This document shows, in pieces, positions 22,412 to 30,057 of a DNA stretch of 32,806 nucleotides; position 1 is the first letter of the stretch, and every line of letters begins with the position of its first letter. Source of the stretch: a bacterium (GTDB taxonomy: Bacteria > AUK180); assembly GCA_021162505.1 (NCBI GenBank), contig JAGGYO010000124.1:1-32806 (forward strand), written 5' to 3'. Below the pieces are notes generated by a model. It searched no databases, was not told the origin of the DNA, and saw only the letters and a list, made by a program, of their open reading frames with translations. Position numbers and translations under genes: made by a program.

Positions 22412-23778
22412 GTTTTTTAAATCCCCTCCTTCTATATTTTTTACCCGCGATCATTATTCCGCTTATTTTAAATCTATTCCCCGGATTGTCTGCAAAGAAA
22501 ATTCCCTTTCCTCTTTATTTTCTTATAAATAAAACGAAAAGCGGTCATGGAATAAACTTGCGTTCCATATTAAAAACTATAATAAGAATGCTCATCATCG
22601 GAACGCTCATCCTTATTTTCGCACATCCTTATATAAAAACGGGTCAAAGGGATGATATGATTATTTTTGACAATTCCATATACACAAGGATATTGAAGAA
22701 TAATGTTCCGATATTTAACGAAGGAAAGAAATTATTGAAACAGATGAGATCAAAAAACATCTATACCTTTAATGAAAAAGGCTTATATCCGGTAAAAAAA
22801 ATTGATGATATTCAAATAATGAAAAACGCAATAGATCTTGATCTTATTAGAAGACCGTCTCAATACAACAATGTGATATTGATTTCTCCTTTTACTCAGA
22901 AATTTGATATAGATGGCAATATGTACGATCTTTTTCCTGAAAATTTTTATAATGTAGGAATAATATTCAAATCTTATTCTATTATTGAGCATAGTATAAA
23001 TATCTGTGTTTATTCTCAAAATAAAGATGCGAATATTCAAATCCTTGCAAAAAATAATACACAGGATATAAATATTTTTTCCGGAGAAATAAAAAAAGAT
23101 CAGCCGGTCAATTTAATATTGAAGATACCCCTGGACGGACAAGTAAAAATATTAGTAAATGTATTAAATTTCAAGGATTCTTTTTTCCCGGATAATTCAA
23201 CCTCTGTTTATTTTCCCCAAAAATTGGTGATCAATTTAAGGTATAAGAATAAATTTTTAGAAAAGTTCATTGCTGTTCTTTCCAATAAAATCCCTGTGGA
23301 ATATTCAAAAAAGGGTCTTTTGATCTCCAAGGGGAATGAAATGGGTTCCGGTATCTTCTTTCACGGAACAACTTCCCTTATTAAGACAAAGATTTTCTAT
23401 GAAAATGAAGGGGATTACATAATTCCCATAAATATCCGCTCCATTCAAAAAAAGGAAGGAACGGTTTTAATATCTTCATATAAAAACGAAGCAGTAGCAA
23501 TAATGCAAAAAAAACGACTTGATCTGGCATTTGATCTGGAGAGTAATTCCAAAATCCTTAAAGAACCGGAATTTATAAATATGTTCACCAAGACATTTGA
23601 TGATTTTTTGGTACATTATTACTGCAATAGCCACCCAAAGGAGAATCTGGGTCCGGTCAAACATTATGCGCCCACAAGCAATAGTTATACTGAGAACAAA
23701 AAAGAGAAACCAAAAGATTATCAGAAGGGATTGATCCTTCTTTTTTCCATTTTAATGGTATTTGAATTATTGATCTAA
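22408..23778 (+). CDS. BatA-like membrane protein (aerotolerance-type N-terminal domain)
   Basis: The N-terminus MSFLNPLLLYFLPAIIIPLI, a second hydrophobic segment (about 58-75) and the linking KIPFPLYFL pattern match the BatA/aerotolerance N-terminal domain. After this a vWA-like strand appears as MIIFDNSIY (about 90-98), where the DxSxS metal site is incomplete. The middle (about 150-400) is a beta-rich extracytoplasmic region and the last 16 residues form a terminal membrane helix (LILLFSILMVFELLI). The 456 residues are shorter than many relatives, which carry a full vWA domain. SD AAGGAG and the ATGA overlap tie it to the DUF58 gene. Function unknown; probably envelope stress or assembly related. 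Confidence 0.78.
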   Translation: MSFLNPLLLYFLPAIIIPLILNLFPGLSAKKIPFPLYFLINKTKSGHGINLRSILKTIIRMLIIGTLILIFAHPYIKTGQRDDMIIFDNSIYTRILKNNVPIFNEGKKLLKQMRSKNIYTFNEKGLYPVKKIDDIQIMKNAIDLDLIRRPSQYNNVILISPFTQKFDIDGNMYDLFPENFYNVGIIFKSYSIIEHSINICVYSQNKDANIQILAKNNTQDINIFSGEIKKDQPVNLILKIPLDGQVKILVNVLNFKDSFFPDNSTSVYFPQKLVINLRYKNKFLEKFIAVLSNKIPVEYSKKGLLISKGNEMGSGIFFHGTTSLIKTKIFYENEGDYIIPINIRSIQKKEGTVLISSYKNEAVAIMQKKRLDLAFDLESNSKILKEPEFINMFTKTFDDFLVHYYCNSHPKENLGPVKHYAPTSNSYTENKKEKPKDYQKGLILLFSILMVFELLI

Positions 23779-23877
23779 ATTTCTGGTCAAAAGTAGAGTT
23801 AAGCGAAAATAGAATAACCACAGCGCCAAAAAGGCGTTGGATATACCACAAAGCACAGGGTTTTCTTTGTATATTGA
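23779..23877. repeat. Convergent spacer with dispersed repeat carrying a 28-bp hairpin insertion
   Basis: AAAATAGAATAACCAC (23806-23821) is identical to 3149-3164. Here it is followed by a 28-base piece (23823-23850) that contains a 7-bp stem with AAAAA loop (23821-23839) and ends by repeating ACCACA (23817-23822 and 23845-23850). After it the sequence resumes AAGCACAGGG, matching GAGCACGGG at the other copy. Confidence 0.65.
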
Positions 23878-24378
23878 TTAATTAAAAGGGCGCTGTACCG
23901 AATATGAATCTATTAAATTTAAGAAATCTTGATTTTTCAGGGGATCCTTTTTGAAATAAACCAGATGTGAAATGACCTTGCTATCACTGGCACCAAATCC
24001 CTTTATAACGTTATCACCAAGAGAAATTATACTTTCTGCCAATTCATCTTCAATTTTCATATCATGAAACAATATCTGATATTTTAAGGGAGTAAAACCC
24101 CTATTAGAGGTTATATGGTCAATATGCCATTTTATTGTTTTATTCCTTTTCAGATGTCTTAAAACTCTTTTTGATAAGCTTGTATATCCGCTTCCAATAT
24201 AAACATAATACCCATTTTTAAAATAAAAATTTCCTAATTTACCGATAATAAATTCTTTTGAATAAATATTTTTTAATAAAAACAAATATGTTCCTTTATC
24301 ATTAGGTGACTTACCAATGTGGATAAAACTTATTCCCGGAAAATCCCTTAATTTCTCTTTTAATAAATTCTTGAACAA
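23878..24378 (-). CDS. GIY-YIG/DUF123 family nuclease-like protein
   Basis: DUF123 is a GIY-YIG-fold domain sometimes fused to endonuclease III; its function is poorly known. The 166-residue protein carries GTYLFLLKN (about 28-36), the YVYIGSGYTSLSKRVLRHLK stretch (about 58-77), KWHIDHI and, near the end, KGFGASDSKVISHLVYF (about 134-150), all typical of the domain. The only plausible start is TTG 24378: no ATG occurs early in the frame, and no SD is visible. It lies in the same reading frame as the upstream PilX-like gene, nine bases after that gene's TAA, so reinitiation or read-through may supply it. The pilin context seems accidental. Confidence 0.82.
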   Translation of the reverse strand: MFKNLLKEKLRDFPGISFIHIGKSPNDKGTYLFLLKNIYSKEFIIGKLGNFYFKNGYYVYIGSGYTSLSKRVLRHLKRNKTIKWHIDHITSNRGFTPLKYQILFHDMKIEDELAESIISLGDNVIKGFGASDSKVISHLVYFKKDPLKNQDFLNLIDSYSVQRPFN

Positions 24379-24387
24379 ACTATCAAA

Positions 24388-25647
24388 TTACCAGGTAGCA
24401 GGGTTTGGTGGTGTCAAATGCTGAATAGATACAACAATATTGTTTCCGTTATACTGCATTTTAATGGGCTTATCACCAATAATCCAACCACTTCTGGAAA
24501 CCTTATTTCTGTTAGCAGAAACATATTTTGAAAAGTCCATATAACCGGCATAGGAATTACCTTTAAGATCCATTGAGTCAAAAGAAACAATAGTACCCAT
24601 AAAATCTTCATTACCGGAAAGCAAATTACTGTTTGGGCCGGTATATTCACCCATGACAATTACGATTCCTTTGAAATAGGGTGTTCCGGTCATTTTCAAA
24701 TTTCCTTTAATAATTATTATTGGGGGAGGAACTTCTCCCAACTCCTCATCGGAATAATCCATATCTCCATTAACATCCACCGGATCAACTCCTGGAGCAT
24801 TACCCGCCCAAGAAACATCTCCATCCATGCAATACTTACCTTCTAATTTGCCGTCATCATTTAGTCCTGAAAAACCATTAGTCAGGATTGTTTTGGAGTC
24901 CGTATAGTATTGTCCTATATCATTTGCTTCATCACAAATATCATTTGCCCAACCGGAAAGAGCATCGGTTATATTATCGCAATCATCAGCCGTTGGTGCA
25001 CAATTCGTATTTCCATTTGTTATGATTGTTCCTGTTACCGTTGGTGCACAAACATCTCCCTGAACCTCTGCTGAACCGTTTCCATCAATGGTGCCGCATG
25101 AAAAAATAGCTGAGTTGAACGGATCAATAGGGACAGCAGCGCTTACCTTTGCTACAATAGTTCGTTTAATTATTTGGGTTTGATATGCAACGGTATTTCC
25201 TCCACTAGCAATGAGGGATCTGTATTCATCAGCGTTATCATGAGGATAGTAAAATCCCGTAATTTTCACCCACATCTTGTATTCTTCGGTATTAAAATAA
25301 TTATCTGCGGTTCCGGTATTTGCATAAATTGGGTTATTTGTTGAATCAAGGATCTCTACTTTATAGTTCATGCTCTGAAAATTGAAAGCATATGGCACAG
25401 TATTTGGAAATCCATAAGTAGGGGATTTACTACCCGCTGTTCTAAAATCCCAGTCAGGATCACGCATTAAAATATTAATTACGCCATTTAATCCTTCTTC
25501 CGCGTAATTCAAAGCGATCTCCTCGCCCCTTATTCTTTTTGTATTTGATTTATAGCGTCTTACAACTCCGATAAAGATCAAGGTCATAATTTCAACAAGC
25601 GCCAAAAGAACTATTACAACTAAAAGCAAGCTTCCTTTTCTTTTCAT
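24388..25647 (-). CDS. PilX-like minor pilin/pseudopilin
   Basis: This 419-residue protein opens MKRKGSLLLVVIVLLALVEIMTLIFIGVVRRYKS, a basic start plus one long hydrophobic helix followed by a charged amphipathic stretch, as in PilX/GspK-type minor pilins. The classical prepilin Glu at +5 is missing. The body is extracytoplasmic in style. About residues 177-300 are rich in Gly, Asn, Asp and Cys (SCGTIDGNGSAEVQGDVC and several further Cys), and the C-terminal part has beta-strand repeats (IIIIKGNLKMTG, GTIVSFDSMDLKGN). It comes third after PilV-like and PilW-like genes, the order of many minor-pilin clusters. SD GGAGG is good. Name is by N-terminus and position, not by close similarity. Confidence 0.72.
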   Translation of the reverse strand: MKRKGSLLLVVIVLLALVEIMTLIFIGVVRRYKSNTKRIRGEEIALNYAEEGLNGVINILMRDPDWDFRTAGSKSPTYGFPNTVPYAFNFQSMNYKVEILDSTNNPIYANTGTADNYFNTEEYKMWVKITGFYYPHDNADEYRSLIASGGNTVAYQTQIIKRTIVAKVSAAVPIDPFNSAIFSCGTIDGNGSAEVQGDVCAPTVTGTIITNGNTNCAPTADDCDNITDALSGWANDICDEANDIGQYYTDSKTILTNGFSGLNDDGKLEGKYCMDGDVSWAGNAPGVDPVDVNGDMDYSDEELGEVPPPIIIIKGNLKMTGTPYFKGIVIVMGEYTGPNSNLLSGNEDFMGTIVSFDSMDLKGNSYAGYMDFSKYVSANRNKVSRSGWIIGDKPIKMQYNGNNIVVSIQHLTPPNPATW

Positions 25648-25656
25648 AATCTCCTC

Positions 25657-26403
25657 CTATTGAGATCTTATAAGCAATGTATAAAATTTTGTAGTTTCAT
25701 AATTATATGGGTCTTGATGGCTCATCTGATCTTCTCTGAATTTTGCTTTATCAAGATAATCCCTTACGCCAATACTTATAGCTAATAATTTGACATTGAT
25801 AAAATTATTACTTGTATCCGGTGAAATATCTATCTTTCGTAACCACAATTTTTTAGGTTTTGCTGCGAGTTCTTTCTCAGTTAAGATAATACCGGTGGTA
25901 TAATCTTGGTCCAAATATACAAAATTACTTTCTTTTGTTAATTCACCATTATTTGTAAAGCTTATCCCCATTACCCTGTACATATCAGTAGAAGAAGTTG
26001 CTTTATTTAAAAGAGGATTATCAAATTTGAAAACAAAAAGAATAAGTACTTCTCCGAATCTGGGAGAAGTATATATATTGCTTACATATGGTGGTGTCAA
26101 TTGTGCGGCACCTTGAGAAAAAGAATGTGAACTTATCATTGTTCCTTGATAATAACCGGGGGTTGCTATTGACAAAAGGCTTGAATTGCCGGAAATCAAT
26201 TGGACCGAGGTCATAGAACCGAATGTTCGTTGAAATCCTAAATTCAGCATATTCAGGTATTCTTCTGTTTCTGCTTGCGCTCGCTTCTTAGCTGTTTGTT
26301 TTGTAATGGTTTGATATGTAAGCATTAGGGTTGCTAAAACCCAACCGGATATAGCGATTACAACCATTAGTTCCATTAATGTGAACGCTTTTTTCTTATT
26401 CAT
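25657..26403 (-). CDS. Prepilin-type N-terminal methylation domain protein (PilW/GspJ-like)
   Basis: The 248-residue product has a textbook class III signal: MNKKKA followed by FTLMELMVVIAISGWVLATL. Prepilin peptidase would cut after Ala6 and leave Phe1 with Glu5 in the mature chain. The remainder is a Thr/Ser/Tyr-rich globular domain. It sits between the giant PilV-like gene and the PilX-like gene with spacings of nine bases or so and a TAGGAG SD. Likely a minor pilin or pseudopilin assembled into a type IV pilus or secretion pseudopilus; no pilus ATPase or peptidase gene lies in the window. Confidence 0.85.
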   Translation of the reverse strand: MNKKKAFTLMELMVVIAISGWVLATLMLTYQTITKQTAKKRAQAETEEYLNMLNLGFQRTFGSMTSVQLISGNSSLLSIATPGYYQGTMISSHSFSQGAAQLTPPYVSNIYTSPRFGEVLILFVFKFDNPLLNKATSSTDMYRVMGISFTNNGELTKESNFVYLDQDYTTGIILTEKELAAKPKKLWLRKIDISPDTSNNFINVKLLAISIGVRDYLDKAKFREDQMSHQDPYNYETTKFYTLLIRSQ

Positions 26404-26411
26404 CTATACTC

Positions 26412-29400
26412 CTATTGGCAAGAACAGAAATTGTTTGCACCGTGTCCGCCACAACCAACATTCGCTGTAGCTGTATCAATATTCCCGGAACTGTCCCAAA
26501 CCATTACGGTTATGGTAAAGATTTGAGCAGTATTTTTGGGGAATGAGTGGGTTGCAGTTAATGTATTATCATCATTATATGTATCCGCAGAACCATCTCC
26601 CCAATCAATGGAATAGTTAAAAACAGTATCATCCTGATCACTAACAATAATATCAAATCTCATTAATGTTCCTTCTACAAAGGAACATATGAATGAATCA
26701 ATATTGGGTGGGAAAGATACACAATTCCCAGCAGAGGAACAATCAGGATCATCACAATCCACATAGGTGTCTCCATCATCATCGATTCCGTTATCACAGA
26801 TCTCGGTTATTGCAGTATTACAATTTGCCGCCATTGTACAATCGGGATCGAAGCAATCCACTAATGTATCCCCATCATCATCTACACCATTATCACAAAT
26901 CTCTAATAAGGTTTGACTTGGGTATAAATTTATTTTACAAAGATCAGTATCTGATGCATTACTCGGATCGGCAACAGTTAATGTTACATCTATGGAAACG
27001 GGACTTGTATCGGTTATTCCCTGTTCGGTTTTTTTTGTTGAATAGAAGGTATTGTCATATGTATGCCATGCGGTTGCACCATAAGCGGCGTCGCCATCTC
27101 CAAAATCCCAATAATATGATAATTCCGCTCTCGTATTATCACAATCAACGGAAGACCTTCCCTCAAAATATATTGCAGAACCAACGGTTCCAAAATTATC
27201 TTTTCCGGCATTTGCAACCGGCGGATAGTTATAGCCAGTGGTTTTTGTATTGAACTCCAGGTGGGTATTACATGTATAATCTTTTTCCGGATTTGCATTT
27301 ATAGTTAAATTATATTCTACTTCGTCCATTGCAAATGGTTGAGCTGCAAAGGGTTCATCTGTAGGTCTATCCATAAAATGTAAATAAAGGGTTGCTTCGG
27401 TCTCAAAACCATCAATCAATAATTTGTCTTGATCATCGGGGTCAAAGAATATTTCAATGGGTGCTCTTTTTCTTGAACCCGGATTTGGCTCTCCGTTTTC
27501 CCAGTACCAAATAGTATTTCGTTTATAATTACTACCGTCAGATGCTTGGGTTTCTAAAACTACTCGATCAATATAAGGGAATGCAACCGATGTATCTCCT
27601 GTTGATAAGCAAACACTTTTATAGGCGGGATCTTCAATATTTAAACTATAGAGATAAAAATCACCTGTCCTGTAATTAGTCAATGAAATTGCTACGGTAT
27701 CATTGTATCCTCCCTCCAATGCAACCTCTCCAGAAGCATAGGGGTCTGCCGACGGTGTTGGATAAAAGAGTGCATTTGATTGATGAATTATATTAGGTCC
27801 TTCTTCTAATGAGGGTTCCCAATTTTTTAAATTAGAACTGTCTGTGGCAAACATTCTAAATTCCATATCATTTCTTGATGGGGGTAAAAGAGAATAAGAA
27901 ATATGTTTATAATTTGTGGTAAGGCTAGCCCATGTCCATGTACCGGTTGTTGCGCCGGTATCTTTAGAAATTCGGCTGAACCCGGCATTGATCAATTGAC
28001 ATTCATCAATTACAGTAAATCCAATAGGTATCTGTCTTTCTCCATAAGGTACACAGTCCTCGAATCCCAATCCACTATAATCAGGATATATCAAAGGTGG
28101 GTTTATATCCGTCTCCGTAATTTTAATAGTTGTTGGTTTTTCAATACCAATATCAATTGGTGTTGAAACGGAATTTCCACAATAATCACTTGCAGTAACC
28201 TGATAAAAAATATCCGGCAGATCATCAAAAGTACCACCGCCCGAAGAATCAATGAGGGCAGATTGTGGTAATGTCCAGAAGAAATTACCCTCACCGTCAG
28301 GTCCTGTTTTTGTGGTAATCTCTTGAAGGGTTCCAATGTTTCCTCCGGCATCCATTTGTCCCCAATAGGCATGTTCTTCAGCTATTCCGCTAACTCCATT
28401 AGAACCGTCTGAAATTTTTGCTATGATCAAACCCAAACAGCTTTGGGCAACTACTCTACTTGAATAATCCAAAATCACGGGAACCTCATCATCAGCAACA
28501 TTAACAAAAAAGGTATCGGAATAAGTTTCTCTAACGGTATTGGAACATTTATTTCCTATATAGTCGTCTTTTGCATAAACCAATAGTGACATATCAAAAG
28601 GTTCTACGGCACCCTCTTCTTCGGAACAAGTATAGCTACCGGCATAACCGGAAGCAATATCTGCATTTATTACTTCGCTGCCGGGGATAACCCCAATATA
28701 ATAATTTAAATTGCCCGCATATTTCATTGGAATAGATCTTGCATTTGACTTATCTTCGCCATAGTACCAGTAAAGTAATGTAAGAGCCGGCAATTTCGAA
28801 ACACATTGATCATTTAAACCGATACGAACAAGGTATTCGGTGGAAACATCTAAGGGCGTTGTCTTAATATCAATTCCTTTTCCATCGGTGGTAAGTACTT
28901 CAATATCACTTAAAGTCGGGTTATCACAACAACTTTTATCCATTGGTTCAAAACTTGAAATAACGCTTGACATTTTGAATGTTACCATTCTGTACTTACT
29001 TTTAAAATTTTCATTATTTGAAAGAAGGGCATTTAATATTTGTGTTTTTGTTAATACAGCCGTTCTTTCCGGCCATGTAACGGTTATTACGACTTTTTTC
29101 ATATCATGTCCTTGTCCCGTATAATCATCAGCACCATCGTTATTAAGGTCGATCATAGGTCTTATTTTATATGACTCATCGATCGTGGGATTTGATGTTT
29201 GTTCGAATACAACATAGGAAATATCTTCTGCTACAAAGTACATTTTAGTCAACTTTAAATTTAAATTTGTATAGTATGGTTTGGAATTTTCAAATTCCCA
29301 AGTTGAGCTTTGTATACTACTAAAATATTTTTTCGCCAACGCCTCATCACGATCAATATGTATCTTTGCTATTTGCCTTGCCTCGTTTGTATGGGTTAAT

Positions 29401-29513
29401 TGTGCAGTTTCCTTTCCCGCCATAACAACTGCTCTAATAACAGCAAAAAAACCAATAGTTATAATGGCAATTGCCACGAGTAATTCAATGACCGATGTAC
29501 CTTTGCGTTTCAT
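26412..29513 (-). CDS. Giant PilV-like prepilin with PKD and MopE-like acidic repeats
   Basis: At 1033 residues this is far larger than usual minor pilins (about 150-250). It begins MKRKGTSVIELLVAIAIITIGF, a class III prepilin signal with cleavage after Gly5 and the conserved Glu retained. The long body seems extracellular. It includes beta-sandwich-like segments, a PKD domain at about 765-855 (PVANAGKDNFGTVGS, YYWDFGDG), and two adjacent Cys/Asp repeats ICDNGxDDDGDTxVDCxDPDC at about 868-925, which resemble MopE or thrombospondin type-3 metal-binding repeats. A second PKD-like domain (about 930-1020, SIDWGDGSADTY) precedes the Cys-containing end FCSCQ. SD AGGAGGT lies before the ATG. It may be a tip adhesin. 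Confidence 0.85.
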   Translation of the reverse strand: MKRKGTSVIELLVAIAIITIGFFAVIRAVVMAGKETAQLTHTNEARQIAKIHIDRDEALAKKYFSSIQSSTWEFENSKPYYTNLNLKLTKMYFVAEDISYVVFEQTSNPTIDESYKIRPMIDLNNDGADDYTGQGHDMKKVVITVTWPERTAVLTKTQILNALLSNNENFKSKYRMVTFKMSSVISSFEPMDKSCCDNPTLSDIEVLTTDGKGIDIKTTPLDVSTEYLVRIGLNDQCVSKLPALTLLYWYYGEDKSNARSIPMKYAGNLNYYIGVIPGSEVINADIASGYAGSYTCSEEEGAVEPFDMSLLVYAKDDYIGNKCSNTVRETYSDTFFVNVADDEVPVILDYSSRVVAQSCLGLIIAKISDGSNGVSGIAEEHAYWGQMDAGGNIGTLQEITTKTGPDGEGNFFWTLPQSALIDSSGGGTFDDLPDIFYQVTASDYCGNSVSTPIDIGIEKPTTIKITETDINPPLIYPDYSGLGFEDCVPYGERQIPIGFTVIDECQLINAGFSRISKDTGATTGTWTWASLTTNYKHISYSLLPPSRNDMEFRMFATDSSNLKNWEPSLEEGPNIIHQSNALFYPTPSADPYASGEVALEGGYNDTVAISLTNYRTGDFYLYSLNIEDPAYKSVCLSTGDTSVAFPYIDRVVLETQASDGSNYKRNTIWYWENGEPNPGSRKRAPIEIFFDPDDQDKLLIDGFETEATLYLHFMDRPTDEPFAAQPFAMDEVEYNLTINANPEKDYTCNTHLEFNTKTTGYNYPPVANAGKDNFGTVGSAIYFEGRSSVDCDNTRAELSYYWDFGDGDAAYGATAWHTYDNTFYSTKKTEQGITDTSPVSIDVTLTVADPSNASDTDLCKINLYPSQTLLEICDNGVDDDGDTLVDCFDPDCTMAANCNTAITEICDNGIDDDGDTYVDCDDPDCSSAGNCVSFPPNIDSFICSFVEGTLMRFDIIVSDQDDTVFNYSIDWGDGSADTYNDDNTLTATHSFPKNTAQIFTITVMVWDSSGNIDTATANVGCGGHGANNFCSCQ

Positions 29514-29566
29514 AGTAACCTCCTGTTTTCTACTTCCTAATGTGCAAAATGTGTGCCACCCAGATA

Positions 29567-29572
29567 ATTATA
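29567..29572 (-). promoter_or_regulatory. Possible -10 box of the pilin operon
   Basis: TATAAT on the minus strand (29572-29567) lies about 54 bases before the giant pilin gene's ATG, with SD AGGAGGT in between. No convincing -35 box stands at the right distance, so read-through from leuS-lptE is also possible. Confidence 0.35.
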
Positions 29573-29598
29573 GTTATACTCGACTAATTTATGGTAGG

Positions 29599-30057
29599 TT
29601 ACCACTTGTCAATTGAATTTTCCACAATTTTTTGCGAAATTTTCTTAATGGCATCCGTCAATGCTTTATTTTCCTCTTGGGAGTCAGGTCTGTATAAGCC
29701 ATAATCATTTATTTTCCCCTTTTTAATTTCTTTATCCTTTTTTATTATTTTATATTCTATGCTTACGGTCATCTTATATTCTTCGGGACTATTTGTGGAA
29801 GAAAAAGATGTTGCTTTCTTTGAAATGGTTAGTATATTAATATTCAAAGAAGTCGAACTTTTCCCAATGGTCAATCCATTGGAATAAAAAGCCTGTTCCA
29901 ATTCTGTCCTAAAAGAATTTTCTATGGGATAAAATGTTTTATTTGAGATGCTATCAATACTTATTTTGCTATCACCCGTTAAAAGTACAATGCCGAAATG
30001 ATAACCGCAGTTCAATAATATAGAAAGAATTATGAAAAGCAAAAGTTTTTTATACAA
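29599..30057 (-). CDS. lptE: LptE-like LPS-assembly lipoprotein
   Basis: LptE is an outer-membrane lipoprotein that plugs and assists LptD in inserting LPS. The 152-residue product starts MYKKLLLFIILSILLNCGYHF: a short hydrophobic signal with lipobox LLNC (Cys17) followed by GYHF, a common mature start in this family. Other family-like features are the ISIDSISNKTFYPIENSFRTELEQAF stretch (about 32-57) and the final conserved KALTDAIKKISQKI. The start is TTG at 30057, overlapping the leuS stop by 8 bases. The gene order leuS-lptE is widespread in Gram-negatives and supports the name. Confidence 0.83.
   Translation of the reverse strand: MYKKLLLFIILSILLNCGYHFGIVLLTGDSKISIDSISNKTFYPIENSFRTELEQAFYSNGLTIGKSSTSLNINILTISKKATSFSSTNSPEEYKMTVSIEYKIIKKDKEIKKGKINDYGLYRPDSQEENKALTDAIKKISQKIVENSIDKW

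Noticed and set aside
26693..27253. 186-codon plus-strand frame inside the giant pilin gene
   Set aside because: The product is dominated by His, Tyr, Arg and Asn from antisense of an Asp/Thr-rich region; there is no SD and it opposes a well-supported gene.
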